A DNA stretch of 64,000 nt. Source: CAUPWF01 sp964367905 (GTDB lineage Bacteria; Bacillota; Clostridia; Lachnospirales; Lachnospiraceae). The position numbers and the translations under genes were made by a program. The stretch is taken from NCBI GenBank assembly GCA_964367905.1, contig CAYIZP010000012.1:10645-74644 (forward strand), in the 5' to 3' direction. Positions 24,452-32,582 of this stretch are shown one piece after another. Each line of letters begins with the position of its first letter. Position 1 is the stretch's first letter. A model generated the notes under the pieces. That model ran no database searches, was not told the origin of the DNA, and saw nothing but the letters and a program-made list of their open reading frames with translations.

Positions 24452-24884
24452 TAAAAAAACCTCCTCTAGACTTTGTAATAATATCTGTATTCTACTTTGT
24501 GCACCTATAAAACGTAATTTCATCATTTCCTGGTCTTCCTATTCCTGTATACAGTTCCACTATGCCGCCTGTCATATATAATATCCAAACATATGCTGAC
24601 CGTCGATCATTTGGTGCCCCTACCCCTTTTACTGAGAGTGAACGCATAACAGCTAAATTTTTCAAGATATACTTTCCATTTACCACAATCCAGTGTTGCA
24701 CAAAAGTCACTCACCTGGAATGTGTCCCGGATAATCCGATAATATCACACTCAACAGGAATAATCCCATTCGAACAATTAATGGTTTTTTCTTATCTGTT
24801 TTATTTTTCGGCTTAATGCGCCTATTTCTATTTGCCATTCTCCATCTCCATAGCAGCGTGCTTGAGCAAATTATTGCACTTCGT
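24452..24884 (-). other. Decayed sequence, no intact gene
   Basis: Two short minus-strand frames remain. One (from about 24838) encodes a basic start followed by a hydrophobic stretch, MANRNRRIKPKNK then VRMGLFLLSVILS, and stops. A second lies in a shifted frame at about 24492-24710. They look like pieces of a small membrane protein gene broken by frameshifts. No family is recognised. Confidence 0.35.
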
Positions 24885-25332
24885 CTACATCCTCTCCTCA
24901 AATTCTTGCATGCTTTGTGTATCCATAATTAATTCTATCCATTTATTCAAGGTCTCTACAGACTTCTCACTCACAATAATATCAAGAACTTCTTGCTTTA
25001 TTTGGCCACGCTTCGACAAAAGCTTTATTACAACTTCTCTAACGCCCATAGCAAGTCCTTCTGCAAGTCCTTCTTCTCTCGCCTCTTCTTGCCATATTTC
25101 CTTTACCGCTTCTTCATCGTATTCTGTTAGTAAACTCGACATAATCACATTCCTCTCTTTCTCTAATAAATCTCTAAGGATGTTCTCACGAATACAATAA
25201 ATCCGTAGCGATATCATAATTGGTTCCATTCAATGCATTGTAAAGCTCTAGTTTTGCCTCATCTGACCTCATAATAATGTTGAACAGGCGATCTTTTACT
25301 TGTCGATTTCCTCTTGTTTCTAATTGTTCCAT
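24885..25332 (-). pseudogene. Rpn family nuclease gene with an internal deletion
   Basis: The start (MEQLETRGNRQVKDRLFN, LELYNALNGTNY) is nearly identical to the intact Rpn gene at 14.5-15.5 kb. It then jumps to the intact gene's C-terminal part (YCIRENILRDLLEKERN, TEYDEEAVKEIW) in a different frame. About 190 codons of the nuclease core are missing, and the join at roughly 25200-25215 shifts the frame. The Glu-Gly-Arg repeat is reduced to one imperfect unit. It cannot make a nuclease, although the C-terminal frame (24885-25229) is still open and could in principle yield a small protein. Confidence 0.88.
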
Positions 25333-25566
25333 ACTTCTTCTCCTTTCGTGCTTACAATATGATTCATATGTTTTTATATACAAAGAAGAAGCTTACCCAT
25401 CTAGAAAGATTGATTAGAAATTTCTTTTATTTAGTTATGCTTAGTATAAATTAATTATTGGGATTTTTCAACCATTTGACTTAGAATAACTGGCTGATGA
25501 ATACTCGCTTTCGCTTTTTGATTTAGATAGAGTAGACCTCTCTTCGAATAACTTGATTTTACCATT
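25333..25566 (-). repeat. Conserved 5' leader of the Rpn pseudogene (copy 2)
   Basis: Same order of shared strings as in front of the intact gene (AAGAAGAAGCTTAC, TTTTCAACC, ACCTCTCTT), with point changes and small gaps between them. No gene is seen here or on to 25640. Confidence 0.6.
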
Positions 25567-25642
25567 TCTTAGATTTGATTTCAATTAAAATTTGAAATAC
25601 TCATGCAACAAATTTTTCAAGACATTGTTCTTTCATTCAAAC

Positions 25643-25945
25643 TCATGAATTGACATACCCAATATTCTCGGGAAGATAAGCTTCCTCTGGATTATTCAGG
25701 TTGTATATTACCCTTACTGCTCTCCCCACTGATATATCTCCAAGCCTAGGACTTTTCCTCTGCCCAATCGGTAGAAATCCTAGTTTAATTATTTCACTTT
25801 TTAATTTCACACTTTCTTGTATGTGATAGCACTTTCCTTCCACCACATATTCAACTATAATAACTGTAGGGAAATCTTGCCCTTTTAGTTTAACATCATA
25901 AATAAGTCCATCTGTTGTTTCCGTACATCTACTCTTTCTTACCAT
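25643..25945 (-). CDS. Hypothetical protein, DUF3592-like fold
   Basis: 100 residues with alternating beta strands (GLIYDVKLKGQDFPTVIIVEYVVEGKCY) and an ending RVIYNLNNPEEAYLPEN. That ending recalls DUF3592 proteins, in which an asparagine-proline pair follows a strand and precedes a transmembrane part. No membrane helix is present here, so the gene may be a cut-down version. It is followed by no partner and lies downstream of two other small unknown genes on the same strand. Function unknown; the family link is tentative. Confidence 0.55.
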   Translation of the reverse strand: MVRKSRCTETTDGLIYDVKLKGQDFPTVIIVEYVVEGKCYHIQESVKLKSEIIKLGFLPIGQRKSPRLGDISVGRAVRVIYNLNNPEEAYLPENIGYVNS

Positions 25946-26004
25946 TGTAATCCCCCACTTGTCATTATCCCTATATTATATAGAATATTCCTCAACCAAA
26001 CTTG

Positions 26005-26298
26005 CTATCTCTGTTTATGCAAATTAGCTACACTCAACAATTCGCTTCCTAGTTTATCTGAATAATCCCAAGAGTCTACAATCGCCCTTGGAAACGACAA
26101 TACATACTCTTTATTTTCTTTTATTTCAGAAATTTCTTTTAATATTTCTAGCATTTGACACTTGTTTTTTTCACTTCTTCCCAAATCAATTTTTTCGATT
26201 TCTGCATGAAGGAGTCCTTCCACTTCTTTTATTTTCTTCCTTAGTTTTTCATCACTACACATTATTTTTATACCATTGCTTTCCTTAGTATATTTCAA
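26005..26298 (-). CDS. Small hypothetical helical protein
   Basis: Up to 97 residues, mostly charged alpha-helix (KLRKKIKEVEGLLHAEIEKI, then EILKEISEIKENKEY). The frame opens with TTG, overlapping the upstream gene by 14 bases, with GGAAA seven bases before it. An ATG 12 codons later is the alternative but has no ribosome site at normal distance. The overlap implies co-expression with the membrane protein gene upstream. I recognise no domain. Confidence 0.5.
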   Translation of the reverse strand: MKYTKESNGIKIMCSDEKLRKKIKEVEGLLHAEIEKIDLGRSEKNKCQMLEILKEISEIKENKEYVLSFPRAIVDSWDYSDKLGSELLSVANLHKQR

Positions 26299-26770
26299 CT
26301 AGTTTTTCCATATTTTTATAATAGATTACAACTGCAGATGTTAACTCATTTTTCTCGAAATCTTCTCGATTCACTTCTAATTCTATTTGATTTCCATACT
26401 CATCTTCTCCTATTATATAATATTCTTGTGAAATAATTCCATATCTTCCATTCACTTGATTCATAGATATGTTTTCAAGACGAATCCTTTCGGTACCTTG
26501 TATTATATCTAGTGCTAGATTTTTAGAAGATACTAGATCTATCGTCCAAATTGCTATAATACAAATCATTCTAACAACTGTTCTTCCATCTTTCTTTTCT
26601 TTATTTATTTTTACTAATTTAACTGTAATAAATATTGCTATTCCTAAAAGAATCATAGCATTTAATATTCCATCCAACAAAGCATATGTTCCCGCATTTG
26701 GAAGTAGTACAAATGCAATGCATAATAATATTATTACTATGCAGCCTATCAAATCAAATCTTTTTATCAT
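26285..26770 (-). CDS. Hypothetical membrane protein
   Basis: 161 residues from the first ATG (MIKRFDLIGC). Hydrophobic segments lie near residues 6-25, 30-50 and 63-80; the remainder is a hydrophilic beta-rich tail (YGIISQEYYIIGEDEYGNQIELEVN). A longer frame starts from TTG inside the palindromic repeat just upstream, so the element may have replaced the original 5' end. AGAGG lies 12 bases before the ATG, a long spacing. No family is recognised. It may work with the small gene it overlaps. Confidence 0.5.
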   Translation of the reverse strand: MIKRFDLIGCIVIILLCIAFVLLPNAGTYALLDGILNAMILLGIAIFITVKLVKINKEKKDGRTVVRMICIIAIWTIDLVSSKNLALDIIQGTERIRLENISMNQVNGRYGIISQEYYIIGEDEYGNQIELEVNREDFEKNELTSAVVIYYKNMEKLVEIY

Positions 26771-26788
26771 CTTATATATATTCCTCTC

Positions 26789-26829
26789 ATTAGGGACGGG
26801 GGTTTTCTTCAAAAACCCCCGTCCCTAAT
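26789..26829. repeat. REP-like palindrome, copy A
   Basis: ATTAGGGACGGGGGTTTT and its near-perfect complement around CTTC. The ends match the palindromes at 51956 and 52640 (ATTGGGGACG), with one base changed. It lies between trpB and the membrane protein gene. Confidence 0.85.
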
Positions 26830-26837
26830 CCACCACT

Positions 26838-28097
26838 TTAAACTCCTAAAGCAATTCCTCTATTTTTCAAAAATTCTTTTCCATCTCCATATTTCTCATA
26901 TACATAATCGATGTCTTTATCCCCTCTACCAGAAAGGTTCACCAATATGGTTCCTGTTCTATGTGCTTTTGCGTATTTGATTGCATGTGCTACAGCATGT
27001 GAGCTTTCAATTGCAGGAATGATTCCCTCTAGCCTTGAGAGCAAGAAGAATGCTTCAATTGCTTCATCGTCATCTATATAATCGTATTTTACTCTACCAC
27101 AATCATGCAGATATGCATGCTCTGGCCCTACCGATGGGTAATCTAATCCACTTGCAACTGAATATACTGGGTCTGGCTCGCCTTCTTTTTCGTTTTGTAG
27201 AAGCAAGCTTTCGAATCCATGTAGAACTCCTTTTTTACCATATGTGATAGAAGCTGCATGCTCTCCTAGTCCATGTCCTTTTCCTAATGGTTCTACTCCA
27301 TAGATGTCCACAGGCTCTTTTAAGAATGCTGAAAACATTCCCATAGCATTTGATCCACCACCTACGCACGCCGATACTGCGTCTGGTAAAAATCCAGTCA
27401 TGTCTTTGAATTGATCGAGTGCTTCGAATCCAATAACTGCTTGGAAGTCTCTAACCATCATTGGAAATGGATGCGGTCCAACTACGGATCCAATACAATA
27501 GATTGCATCTTCGTATTCATTTAGGTATGCTTCAAAGGCTGCATCCACTGCTTCTTTCAGCGTCTTTAGTCCATGACTTACTGGAACAACTCTAGCTCCA
27601 AGCATCTTCATACGAACTACGTTTGGATGTTGTTTTGCAATGTCAACCTCTCCCATGTAGATATCACATTCCATTCCAAAATACGCAGCAGCAGTTGCTA
27701 GTGCAACTCCGTGTTGCCCTGCGCCTGTCTCAGCAATAATTTTTTTCTTGCCCATGAATTTTGCTAGAAGCCCCTCGCCCATACAGTGGTTAATCTTGTG
27801 CGCACCTGTATGATTCAAGTCTTCTCTTTTTAGATAGATTTGGCACCCACCTGCATATTTCGATAATGACTTGCAATGATATACCGGTGTTGGTCTTCCT
27901 TGAAATTCGCGTCTGATTCTTCTCAATTCATTGATAAAATCCGAACTGTTACATATGTCATGATAAGCTGCCGTGATATCTTCAAAGGCAGGAATGAGTT
28001 GTGGTGGTAAAAATGCCCCTCCATATTCGCCAAATCTGCCGTCTGCTGTTGGAAATGTCTTTAAATATTTCTCAAAATCTCTATAATTCTTCTCCAT
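26838..28097 (-). CDS. trpB: Tryptophan synthase beta chain (orphan)
   Basis: Makes tryptophan from indole and serine with pyridoxal phosphate. The protein is 419 residues, somewhat longer than the usual about 400. The PLP lysine is in LNHTGAHKINH, and the phosphate loop is GGGSNAMG. AETGAGQHGVA, GSVVGPHPFP and SGRGDKD are all conserved. No trpA or other trp gene is adjacent, and no T-box or leader peptide is seen, only a plain promoter. It may recycle indole or serve together with a trp operon elsewhere. Confidence 0.93.
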   Translation of the reverse strand: MEKNYRDFEKYLKTFPTADGRFGEYGGAFLPPQLIPAFEDITAAYHDICNSSDFINELRRIRREFQGRPTPVYHCKSLSKYAGGCQIYLKREDLNHTGAHKINHCMGEGLLAKFMGKKKIIAETGAGQHGVALATAAAYFGMECDIYMGEVDIAKQHPNVVRMKMLGARVVPVSHGLKTLKEAVDAAFEAYLNEYEDAIYCIGSVVGPHPFPMMVRDFQAVIGFEALDQFKDMTGFLPDAVSACVGGGSNAMGMFSAFLKEPVDIYGVEPLGKGHGLGEHAASITYGKKGVLHGFESLLLQNEKEGEPDPVYSVASGLDYPSVGPEHAYLHDCGRVKYDYIDDDEAIEAFFLLSRLEGIIPAIESSHAVAHAIKYAKAHRTGTILVNLSGRGDKDIDYVYEKYGDGKEFLKNRGIALGV

Positions 28098-28167
28098 CTT
28101 CTTTCCTCCTCGAATTTTTCACTTCATTTTTTGCGTATAACTTTTTGATTTTAATAACCTAACTCAA

Positions 28168-28196
28168 ATTATACAATGTGAGGAGGGCTTACGCAA
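28168..28196 (-). promoter_or_regulatory. Promoter of trpB
   Basis: Minus-strand TTGCGT and perfect TATAAT with a 17-base spacer, about 70 bases before the ATG. GCTTGCGTAAGC at the -35 box is itself a palindrome. Confidence 0.7.
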
Positions 28197-28211
28197 GCGA
28201 ATTCCTAGCAA

Positions 28212-28967
28212 CTACTCAACTGTAATTTTCCCACTTACACTTACCATGGTAAGGTCTGAATCACTTGATTCATATCGATATCCTTTATTCTCTCCAAAGA
28301 ACTTGACTTCTCCGAAACTATTTGCCGATACTTCGGTCACATTTGTTCTGACAACGATATCTCCTGAAACCGTTTGAATGTCACCTTTTATATTGTCTGA
28401 AACCACCTCGCACTGACCTGAAACCGTGGAGATATCTATGTTCTCGAATATTCCACTCACTTCAACATCTTTACTTGTGCTTTTTGCGAATAATTGAGGA
28501 ATCACTGAATCTTCAACCATAACATTTCCTGAAGTTGTAATGAAACTTGCATTTGAAATTCCCTCTATGTCTGTATACACATTTCCAGCAACTGTCTTTA
28601 TATCCACATCATCAAATTCCACATCCTGTGGAACTGTTATTTTAATATAGAAGTTACCATAGTCAACATCAAACTCATAAGTATATCCTGTATCGAATAT
28701 CAATGTGTCATCTCTCACCTCTAAAACATCGATATGTTCTCTATCGTGTAATTTGTATTCGACCGAGTATTCGCTCCCTACAACAACCTCCACATCTGGT
28801 GACAGTGCATCAACATCTATGGATGTGAACGGTGCTAATTCCTCCATATTTCCCGAATGCGATTCACTATGCGCTTCCCCTGTACACCCTGTAACCATCC
28901 CTAGTGCTACTACAACTACTCCTGTAAAAACAATTGATTTTTTCACGTTAAATTTCTTCATTTTCAT
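28212..28967 (-). CDS. DUF4097-type beta-helix lipoprotein
   Basis: 251 residues. It begins with a signal ending in lipobox VTGC, so it is probably anchored to the outer face of the membrane. The mature protein is a run of short repeated strands with Ser-Gly-turn motifs (TVAGNVYT, TTSGNVMV, TVSGQCEV, TVSGDIVV, SVSGKITV), the pattern of DUF4097 and LiaX-like putative adhesin domains. It lies directly downstream of a two-component system on the same strand but is separated from it by a terminator. A role in sensing or resisting cell-envelope stress is plausible from related systems. Confidence 0.8.
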   Translation of the reverse strand: MKMKKFNVKKSIVFTGVVVVALGMVTGCTGEAHSESHSGNMEELAPFTSIDVDALSPDVEVVVGSEYSVEYKLHDREHIDVLEVRDDTLIFDTGYTYEFDVDYGNFYIKITVPQDVEFDDVDIKTVAGNVYTDIEGISNASFITTSGNVMVEDSVIPQLFAKSTSKDVEVSGIFENIDISTVSGQCEVVSDNIKGDIQTVSGDIVVRTNVTEVSANSFGEVKFFGENKGYRYESSDSDLTMVSVSGKITVE

Positions 28968-29022
28968 CTTCTCCTTTTTGCTAGATCTCCTTGTTTTCTA
29001 TAACATTATTATATCTGATATA

Positions 29023-29067
29023 GCAAAAAATCCCTTTAGCATTCCCGCAAGGAAGCCAAAAGGATTT
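29023..29067 (-). terminator. Terminator downstream of the sensor kinase gene
   Basis: On the minus strand AAATCCTTTTGGC and GCTAAAGGGATTT pair with wobble positions and are followed by a run of T. It lies about 20 bases after the kinase stop codon. Confidence 0.65.
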
Positions 29068-29087
29068 CGAAAGATTTTCGAAAGAAG

Positions 29088-30386
29088 TCATTCTTTTCTT
29101 GGTATTTTGATTTGTGCTGTAAAAATATGATCTTCAAACAAAAGATGAAGCGAACTATCAAAGGTCTTCAGAAGTTCTATCACAATAGATAATCCAAGTC
29201 CAGAAGATGCATCTTTCCTGTTTTCTTCTACCTTGTATAAGCGATTGGTAAGCAAGTCAATCTTATCCGTCAAATCTTCATTCGTCTCATTTTGAATTTC
29301 AATATAAGTGAATCTATCATCACTATAATTTTTAATAGAAATCTTGGTATCTTTATTTTTATACTTTTGGGCATTATCTATTAGATTCGAAATCACACGC
29401 TGAAAATGATTCAGGTCTACTAAGATCATCACATTTGCTGATTGTATATCAAGACTGATGTCCTCTTCATACAATTCCACCGTTTGCAAGACAAGTCTGC
29501 TCACACTATATTCCTCTATCCGCGGTTTCAGGTCTTTACTTATAAGTTTACTATATAAAAACAAATCGTCGATCAGCTTTTGAAGTCTTAAACTGTTCTT
29601 CTTTGCAGTGCTTGCATAATTATTAACTTCACTGTCTTTTTCTGTGTTTGCAAGGATTAACTCTAGATATCCACTTATGGAAGTCAGCGGCGTTCTTACA
29701 TCATGGGATAGATTGGTGATTAGCATTCTCTTACTAATTTCCTCCTTGTGTTCATTTTGACTCTTTATATAAATAGTTTCTCCCATATCATTGATATTTT
29801 TCGCAAGACTTAAAATTTCTTTCTCCCCAACAATCTCTATTTTATGCTGTAGATCATCATTGGCAATGATATTGATTCCACGCTCAATCACCTTAATTTT
29901 CGAAATGAGTTTTGCCATTTCTCTTAAGATTAGAATCAAAAATAATATAACTGAAAGTGTTATAGAAACTATAAAATATGCCATATAACGTGTTCGTACT
30001 ACATTCGAAATAATCAAAACAGAACCACTTACATCAAAGAACTCGATATCGTATATGAAATAGGTATCATTTATAATATTTAATTCGTTACTTGAATAGT
30101 CTTCCGTAGAGTGTAAAAAATGTAAAGTATATCCTGAATTACTCCATAATTCGGAAACCTCCTCTGCTTCATCGAAAGTAAGAAAGTTTTCGGTAATCCT
30201 CAACTGAATTTCTTCCACAAGTTTGTCTGTTTCTCGCTTTTGCGCCTGTGTATTCACTCCCAAAACATTTAAGAGAATAAAATCGGCACTAAATGCCAAG
30301 ATCGCAAAAAACAGAATACTCAGAAACAAAGAAAAGAATACTCGAAATGGAAGTACAAAATATAGCGAACGCTCTCTAGTCCACAC
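29088..30386 (-). CDS. Two-component sensor histidine kinase
   Basis: 432 residues. Membrane segments lie near residues 10-36 and 133-155, with an extracytoplasmic domain of about 100 residues between them. A HAMP-like linker and a HisKA domain follow, with the phospho-acceptor in NLSHDVRTPLTS near residue 228. The ATPase domain has NLIDNAQKYKN and SSGLGLSIV. The start is GTG and overlaps the end of the response regulator gene by 11 bases, so the two are coupled. The signal is unknown. The lipoprotein gene downstream could be its target. Confidence 0.92.
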   Translation of the reverse strand: MWTRERSLYFVLPFRVFFSLFLSILFFAILAFSADFILLNVLGVNTQAQKRETDKLVEEIQLRITENFLTFDEAEEVSELWSNSGYTLHFLHSTEDYSSNELNIINDTYFIYDIEFFDVSGSVLIISNVVRTRYMAYFIVSITLSVILFLILILREMAKLISKIKVIERGINIIANDDLQHKIEIVGEKEILSLAKNINDMGETIYIKSQNEHKEEISKRMLITNLSHDVRTPLTSISGYLELILANTEKDSEVNNYASTAKKNSLRLQKLIDDLFLYSKLISKDLKPRIEEYSVSRLVLQTVELYEEDISLDIQSANVMILVDLNHFQRVISNLIDNAQKYKNKDTKISIKNYSDDRFTYIEIQNETNEDLTDKIDLLTNRLYKVEENRKDASSGLGLSIVIELLKTFDSSLHLLFEDHIFTAQIKIPRKE

Positions 30387-31062
30387 GATATCCGACCCCC
30401 CATACTGTTTTTATATATTTTGGTTCTTTTATATTGTCCCCAATCTTTTTACGTAGATTTCTGACATGTACAGAAACTGTACTTTCTGCGTTTAATATAC
30501 TGTCATCATTCCAGATATTATTGTAAATCTGTTCCAATGTGAATACTCGTCCACGATTTTTTAGAAACATTTCTAAAATAGAAAACTCCGTCTTCGTAAG
30601 CCTTACCAATTCGCTATCCTTAACAACAGTTCGCGCAATAAAGTTAATCGTAAGATCGAAAAAGGTGATTTCATCCTCAGATTTTGGTAGATCTACTACA
30701 TTATAGGAACGGTACCTCCTAATGTTAGCTTTCACTCTAGATATTAAATCAACGAGATTAAATGGTTTGACAATATAATCATCTGCCCCAGAAGAAAACC
30801 CTATCATTTTATCTGCATCCTCTGCTTTTGAAGTTAAAAACAAAATAGGCATCTTGTATTTTTCACGTATTTTTATGCAAGCATCAACTCCATTCATACG
30901 TGGCATCATGCTATCTAAAATCACAAGATCAACATCATCACCTATTTTCTCTATTGCATCGATTCCATCTTCTGCTTCTATCACTTCATAATTTTCACCT
31001 TTCAGATACAGGCTAACTAGATTTCTAATATCAACGTCATCATCTACTACTAATATTTTCAT
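30376..31062 (-). CDS. OmpR/PhoB family response regulator
   Basis: 228 residues from the ATG at MKILVVDDD, which follows a G-rich site. The receiver domain has acidic residues at DDD, the phosphorylated Asp in LVILDSMMPR near residue 52 and Lys in VKPFN near 102. The C-terminal winged helix (residues about 130-228) ends YIKTVWGVGYRVD, typical of the family. Partner of the overlapping kinase gene. Its DNA targets are not evident. Confidence 0.93.
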   Translation of the reverse strand: MKILVVDDDVDIRNLVSLYLKGENYEVIEAEDGIDAIEKIGDDVDLVILDSMMPRMNGVDACIKIREKYKMPILFLTSKAEDADKMIGFSSGADDYIVKPFNLVDLISRVKANIRRYRSYNVVDLPKSEDEITFFDLTINFIARTVVKDSELVRLTKTEFSILEMFLKNRGRVFTLEQIYNNIWNDDSILNAESTVSVHVRNLRKKIGDNIKEPKYIKTVWGVGYRVD

Positions 31063-31089
31063 CAAATTCACCACCCATCTACCATCTCA

Positions 31090-31164
31090 TTATAGATCAA
31101 ATTCCATTTGTCTTTTCTGTGTATAAAATCCTTCCCTCTCATAAAACTTAATTGCACTTTCATT
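31090..31164 (-). pseudogene. C-terminal fragment of a GNAT acetyltransferase gene
   Basis: Read on the minus strand, the codons right after the Fic gene's stop spell NESAIKFYEREGFYTQKRQM and end four residues later at a stop. That is the classic C-terminal end of a GNAT enzyme (Asn near the CoA site, then FYE-x-x-GF). Nothing of the rest of the gene is present; the Fic gene begins exactly where it should continue. Confidence 0.7.
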
Positions 31165-31878
31165 CTACTCCCCCTCCAGGTACTCGTGTGGTCTTTCTAC
31201 ATAATCCTTGACCTTATAATCACCAATCATTTCGTATTCTCCACCCTTAGATTCTGCATCGCTATCGCATACATGCTCCCCTAGAATCGCATCGAAGAAT
31301 ATTTTCTCAAGATACTCATATTTAGAATACATCCCTTGTGATGCCCATACCAATGCATTTCTTACATATGCTGAATGAATCTTAAACATCTCATGATTCA
31401 CATCGAAGCCCAATGAGTGCGCCAACAACACAGCAAATACAATGACGGTTCTAGTATTTCCCTCTCGAAACGGATGAATCTGCCAGAGATTTGCAATAAT
31501 TCTGACCAATCGAAATGTGATATCTCTATCATTCTCCCCTATCCTCTTGAGCTTCCGAATCTCTTTCATGGTTGCATTCAGTTGCTTCTTTATCTCTTTT
31601 GGTGATGCATAGTGTACAGTATCTCCCCCAAGTACATCTTCGTACTTAACAATTTGAATCGTGCGAAACTCTCCTGCCCAATCATATACTTGCCCAAATA
31701 TGGACGCATGGATATCAGAGAGTGTTTTCGTATCAAATGCTTTGTACTTGCTATTATAGATCGCTAGCATAGATAGGTTAGTTATATCCGCTTCTGCCTT
31801 TGCAAGCAAATCTATGTCTCTAATTCCTGCAAGATTTCTTAAAACATCTATATCTTCATATAAATAAGGATCACGCAT
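31165..31878 (-). CDS. Fic domain protein, toxin-type (VbhT-like class)
   Basis: Predicted AMP transferase that modifies a host protein when not held in check. The Fic core reads HPFREGNTRT with His135 as catalytic base; Thr142 replaces the commoner Gly. The flap IQIVKYED and an N-terminal four-helix region are present, and no inhibitory S/T-xxx-E-G helix is visible inside this protein. It overlaps the upstream partner gene by 8 bases, as expected for a toxin with separate antitoxin. A GNAT gene fragment follows its stop codon directly. Confidence 0.88.
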   Translation of the reverse strand: MRDPYLYEDIDVLRNLAGIRDIDLLAKAEADITNLSMLAIYNSKYKAFDTKTLSDIHASIFGQVYDWAGEFRTIQIVKYEDVLGGDTVHYASPKEIKKQLNATMKEIRKLKRIGENDRDITFRLVRIIANLWQIHPFREGNTRTVIVFAVLLAHSLGFDVNHEMFKIHSAYVRNALVWASQGMYSKYEYLEKIFFDAILGEHVCDSDAESKGGEYEMIGDYKVKDYVERPHEYLEGE

Positions 31879-32404
31879 GATTATCCTCCATAGGAAAACC
31901 GTACATCATAAGGGTTTCGTTAAATATAGACAAAAATGTTTTGTTTCCAACTTTCCACTCATTGATGTTTTGTTCTGTAGTTTTACTAATTGGCACGCCT
32001 TCAATTGCACTTATTGCATTAGCAAATGATATACTTCTCGACTTTTGCTCTTGATTCAATCCGTCCATGCCCGCAGAGACTTTCCATAACATAAACTGTC
32101 GGCTTAATTTTTTATCAATTAGTTTCGCTGCCTGCTCTAACTCTAGCATACGTTTTTCTATCTGTTGTAATTCATCCTTGTATCTCTTGTATAACAAGAT
32201 TTTCTCTTCCATACCTCGAAGGTCTTGGGATTTTATATACCGACTTATAATCTTGCCACCTTTTCTCGTTTGTAGATAAAAATATTGTTTGCCTTTTATG
32301 TTTTTCTTAGAAATATATCCTTGTGGTAGGCAACCAACTTCAGAAGTGATTTTGTGGTATTTATCTAAAAGTTTTTTATATTCATATGGTATTGAAACTG
32401 CCAT
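31871..32404 (-). CDS. Putative Fic antitoxin: DUF6788-like N-terminus plus VbhA-like helix
   Basis: 177 residues. Residues about 20-60 (GYISKKNIKGKQYFYLQTRK, ending in GGKIISRY) resemble DUF6788, followed by a coiled coil near 65-100. The C-terminal part FANAISAIEGVPIS has the shape of a VbhA-type inhibitory helix, where Glu135 would block the ATP site of Fic. The Ser/Thr normally four residues before this Glu is Ile131 here, with a Ser one place later. The 8-base overlap with the toxin gene supports partnership. The DUF6788 link comes from pattern recognition only. Confidence 0.65.
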   Translation of the reverse strand: MAVSIPYEYKKLLDKYHKITSEVGCLPQGYISKKNIKGKQYFYLQTRKGGKIISRYIKSQDLRGMEEKILLYKRYKDELQQIEKRMLELEQAAKLIDKKLSRQFMLWKVSAGMDGLNQEQKSRSISFANAISAIEGVPISKTTEQNINEWKVGNKTFLSIFNETLMMYGFPMEDNHA

Positions 32405-32582
32405 ACAACACCCCTCCTTATCTTATATATACTATACCATAAAATAACCTCATTTACAATATTTTATTCAAAATTGTAGGTTAACAGTTGCATTTCAGTC
32501 CCACGCTAATCACTCCGCTGATTAGTGATGGGCTAGTACGTGAACCAAATTGGTCAATTTCTTTCCATATACATATTTTCCG
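32405..32582. other. Intergenic region between the two Fic modules, left part
   Basis: No gene. It is AT-rich and contains one clear dyad, CTAATCA (32506-32512) with TGATTAG (32519-32525). No T-run follows, so it is probably not a terminator. The promoter of the partner/Fic pair on the minus strand should lie here, but no convincing -10/-35 pair was found. Confidence 0.4.

Noticed and set aside
24492..24710. Minus-strand frame of 72 codons as a real small gene
   Set aside because: Starts from GTG without a ribosome site, no recognisable domain and lies among gene fragments. Treated as decayed sequence.
26789..26829. Palindrome read as a plain terminator of trpB or its neighbour
   Set aside because: It lacks a T-run of its own, and the same ends recur at two unrelated places, so a dispersed repeat is a better explanation. 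It may still have terminator side effects.
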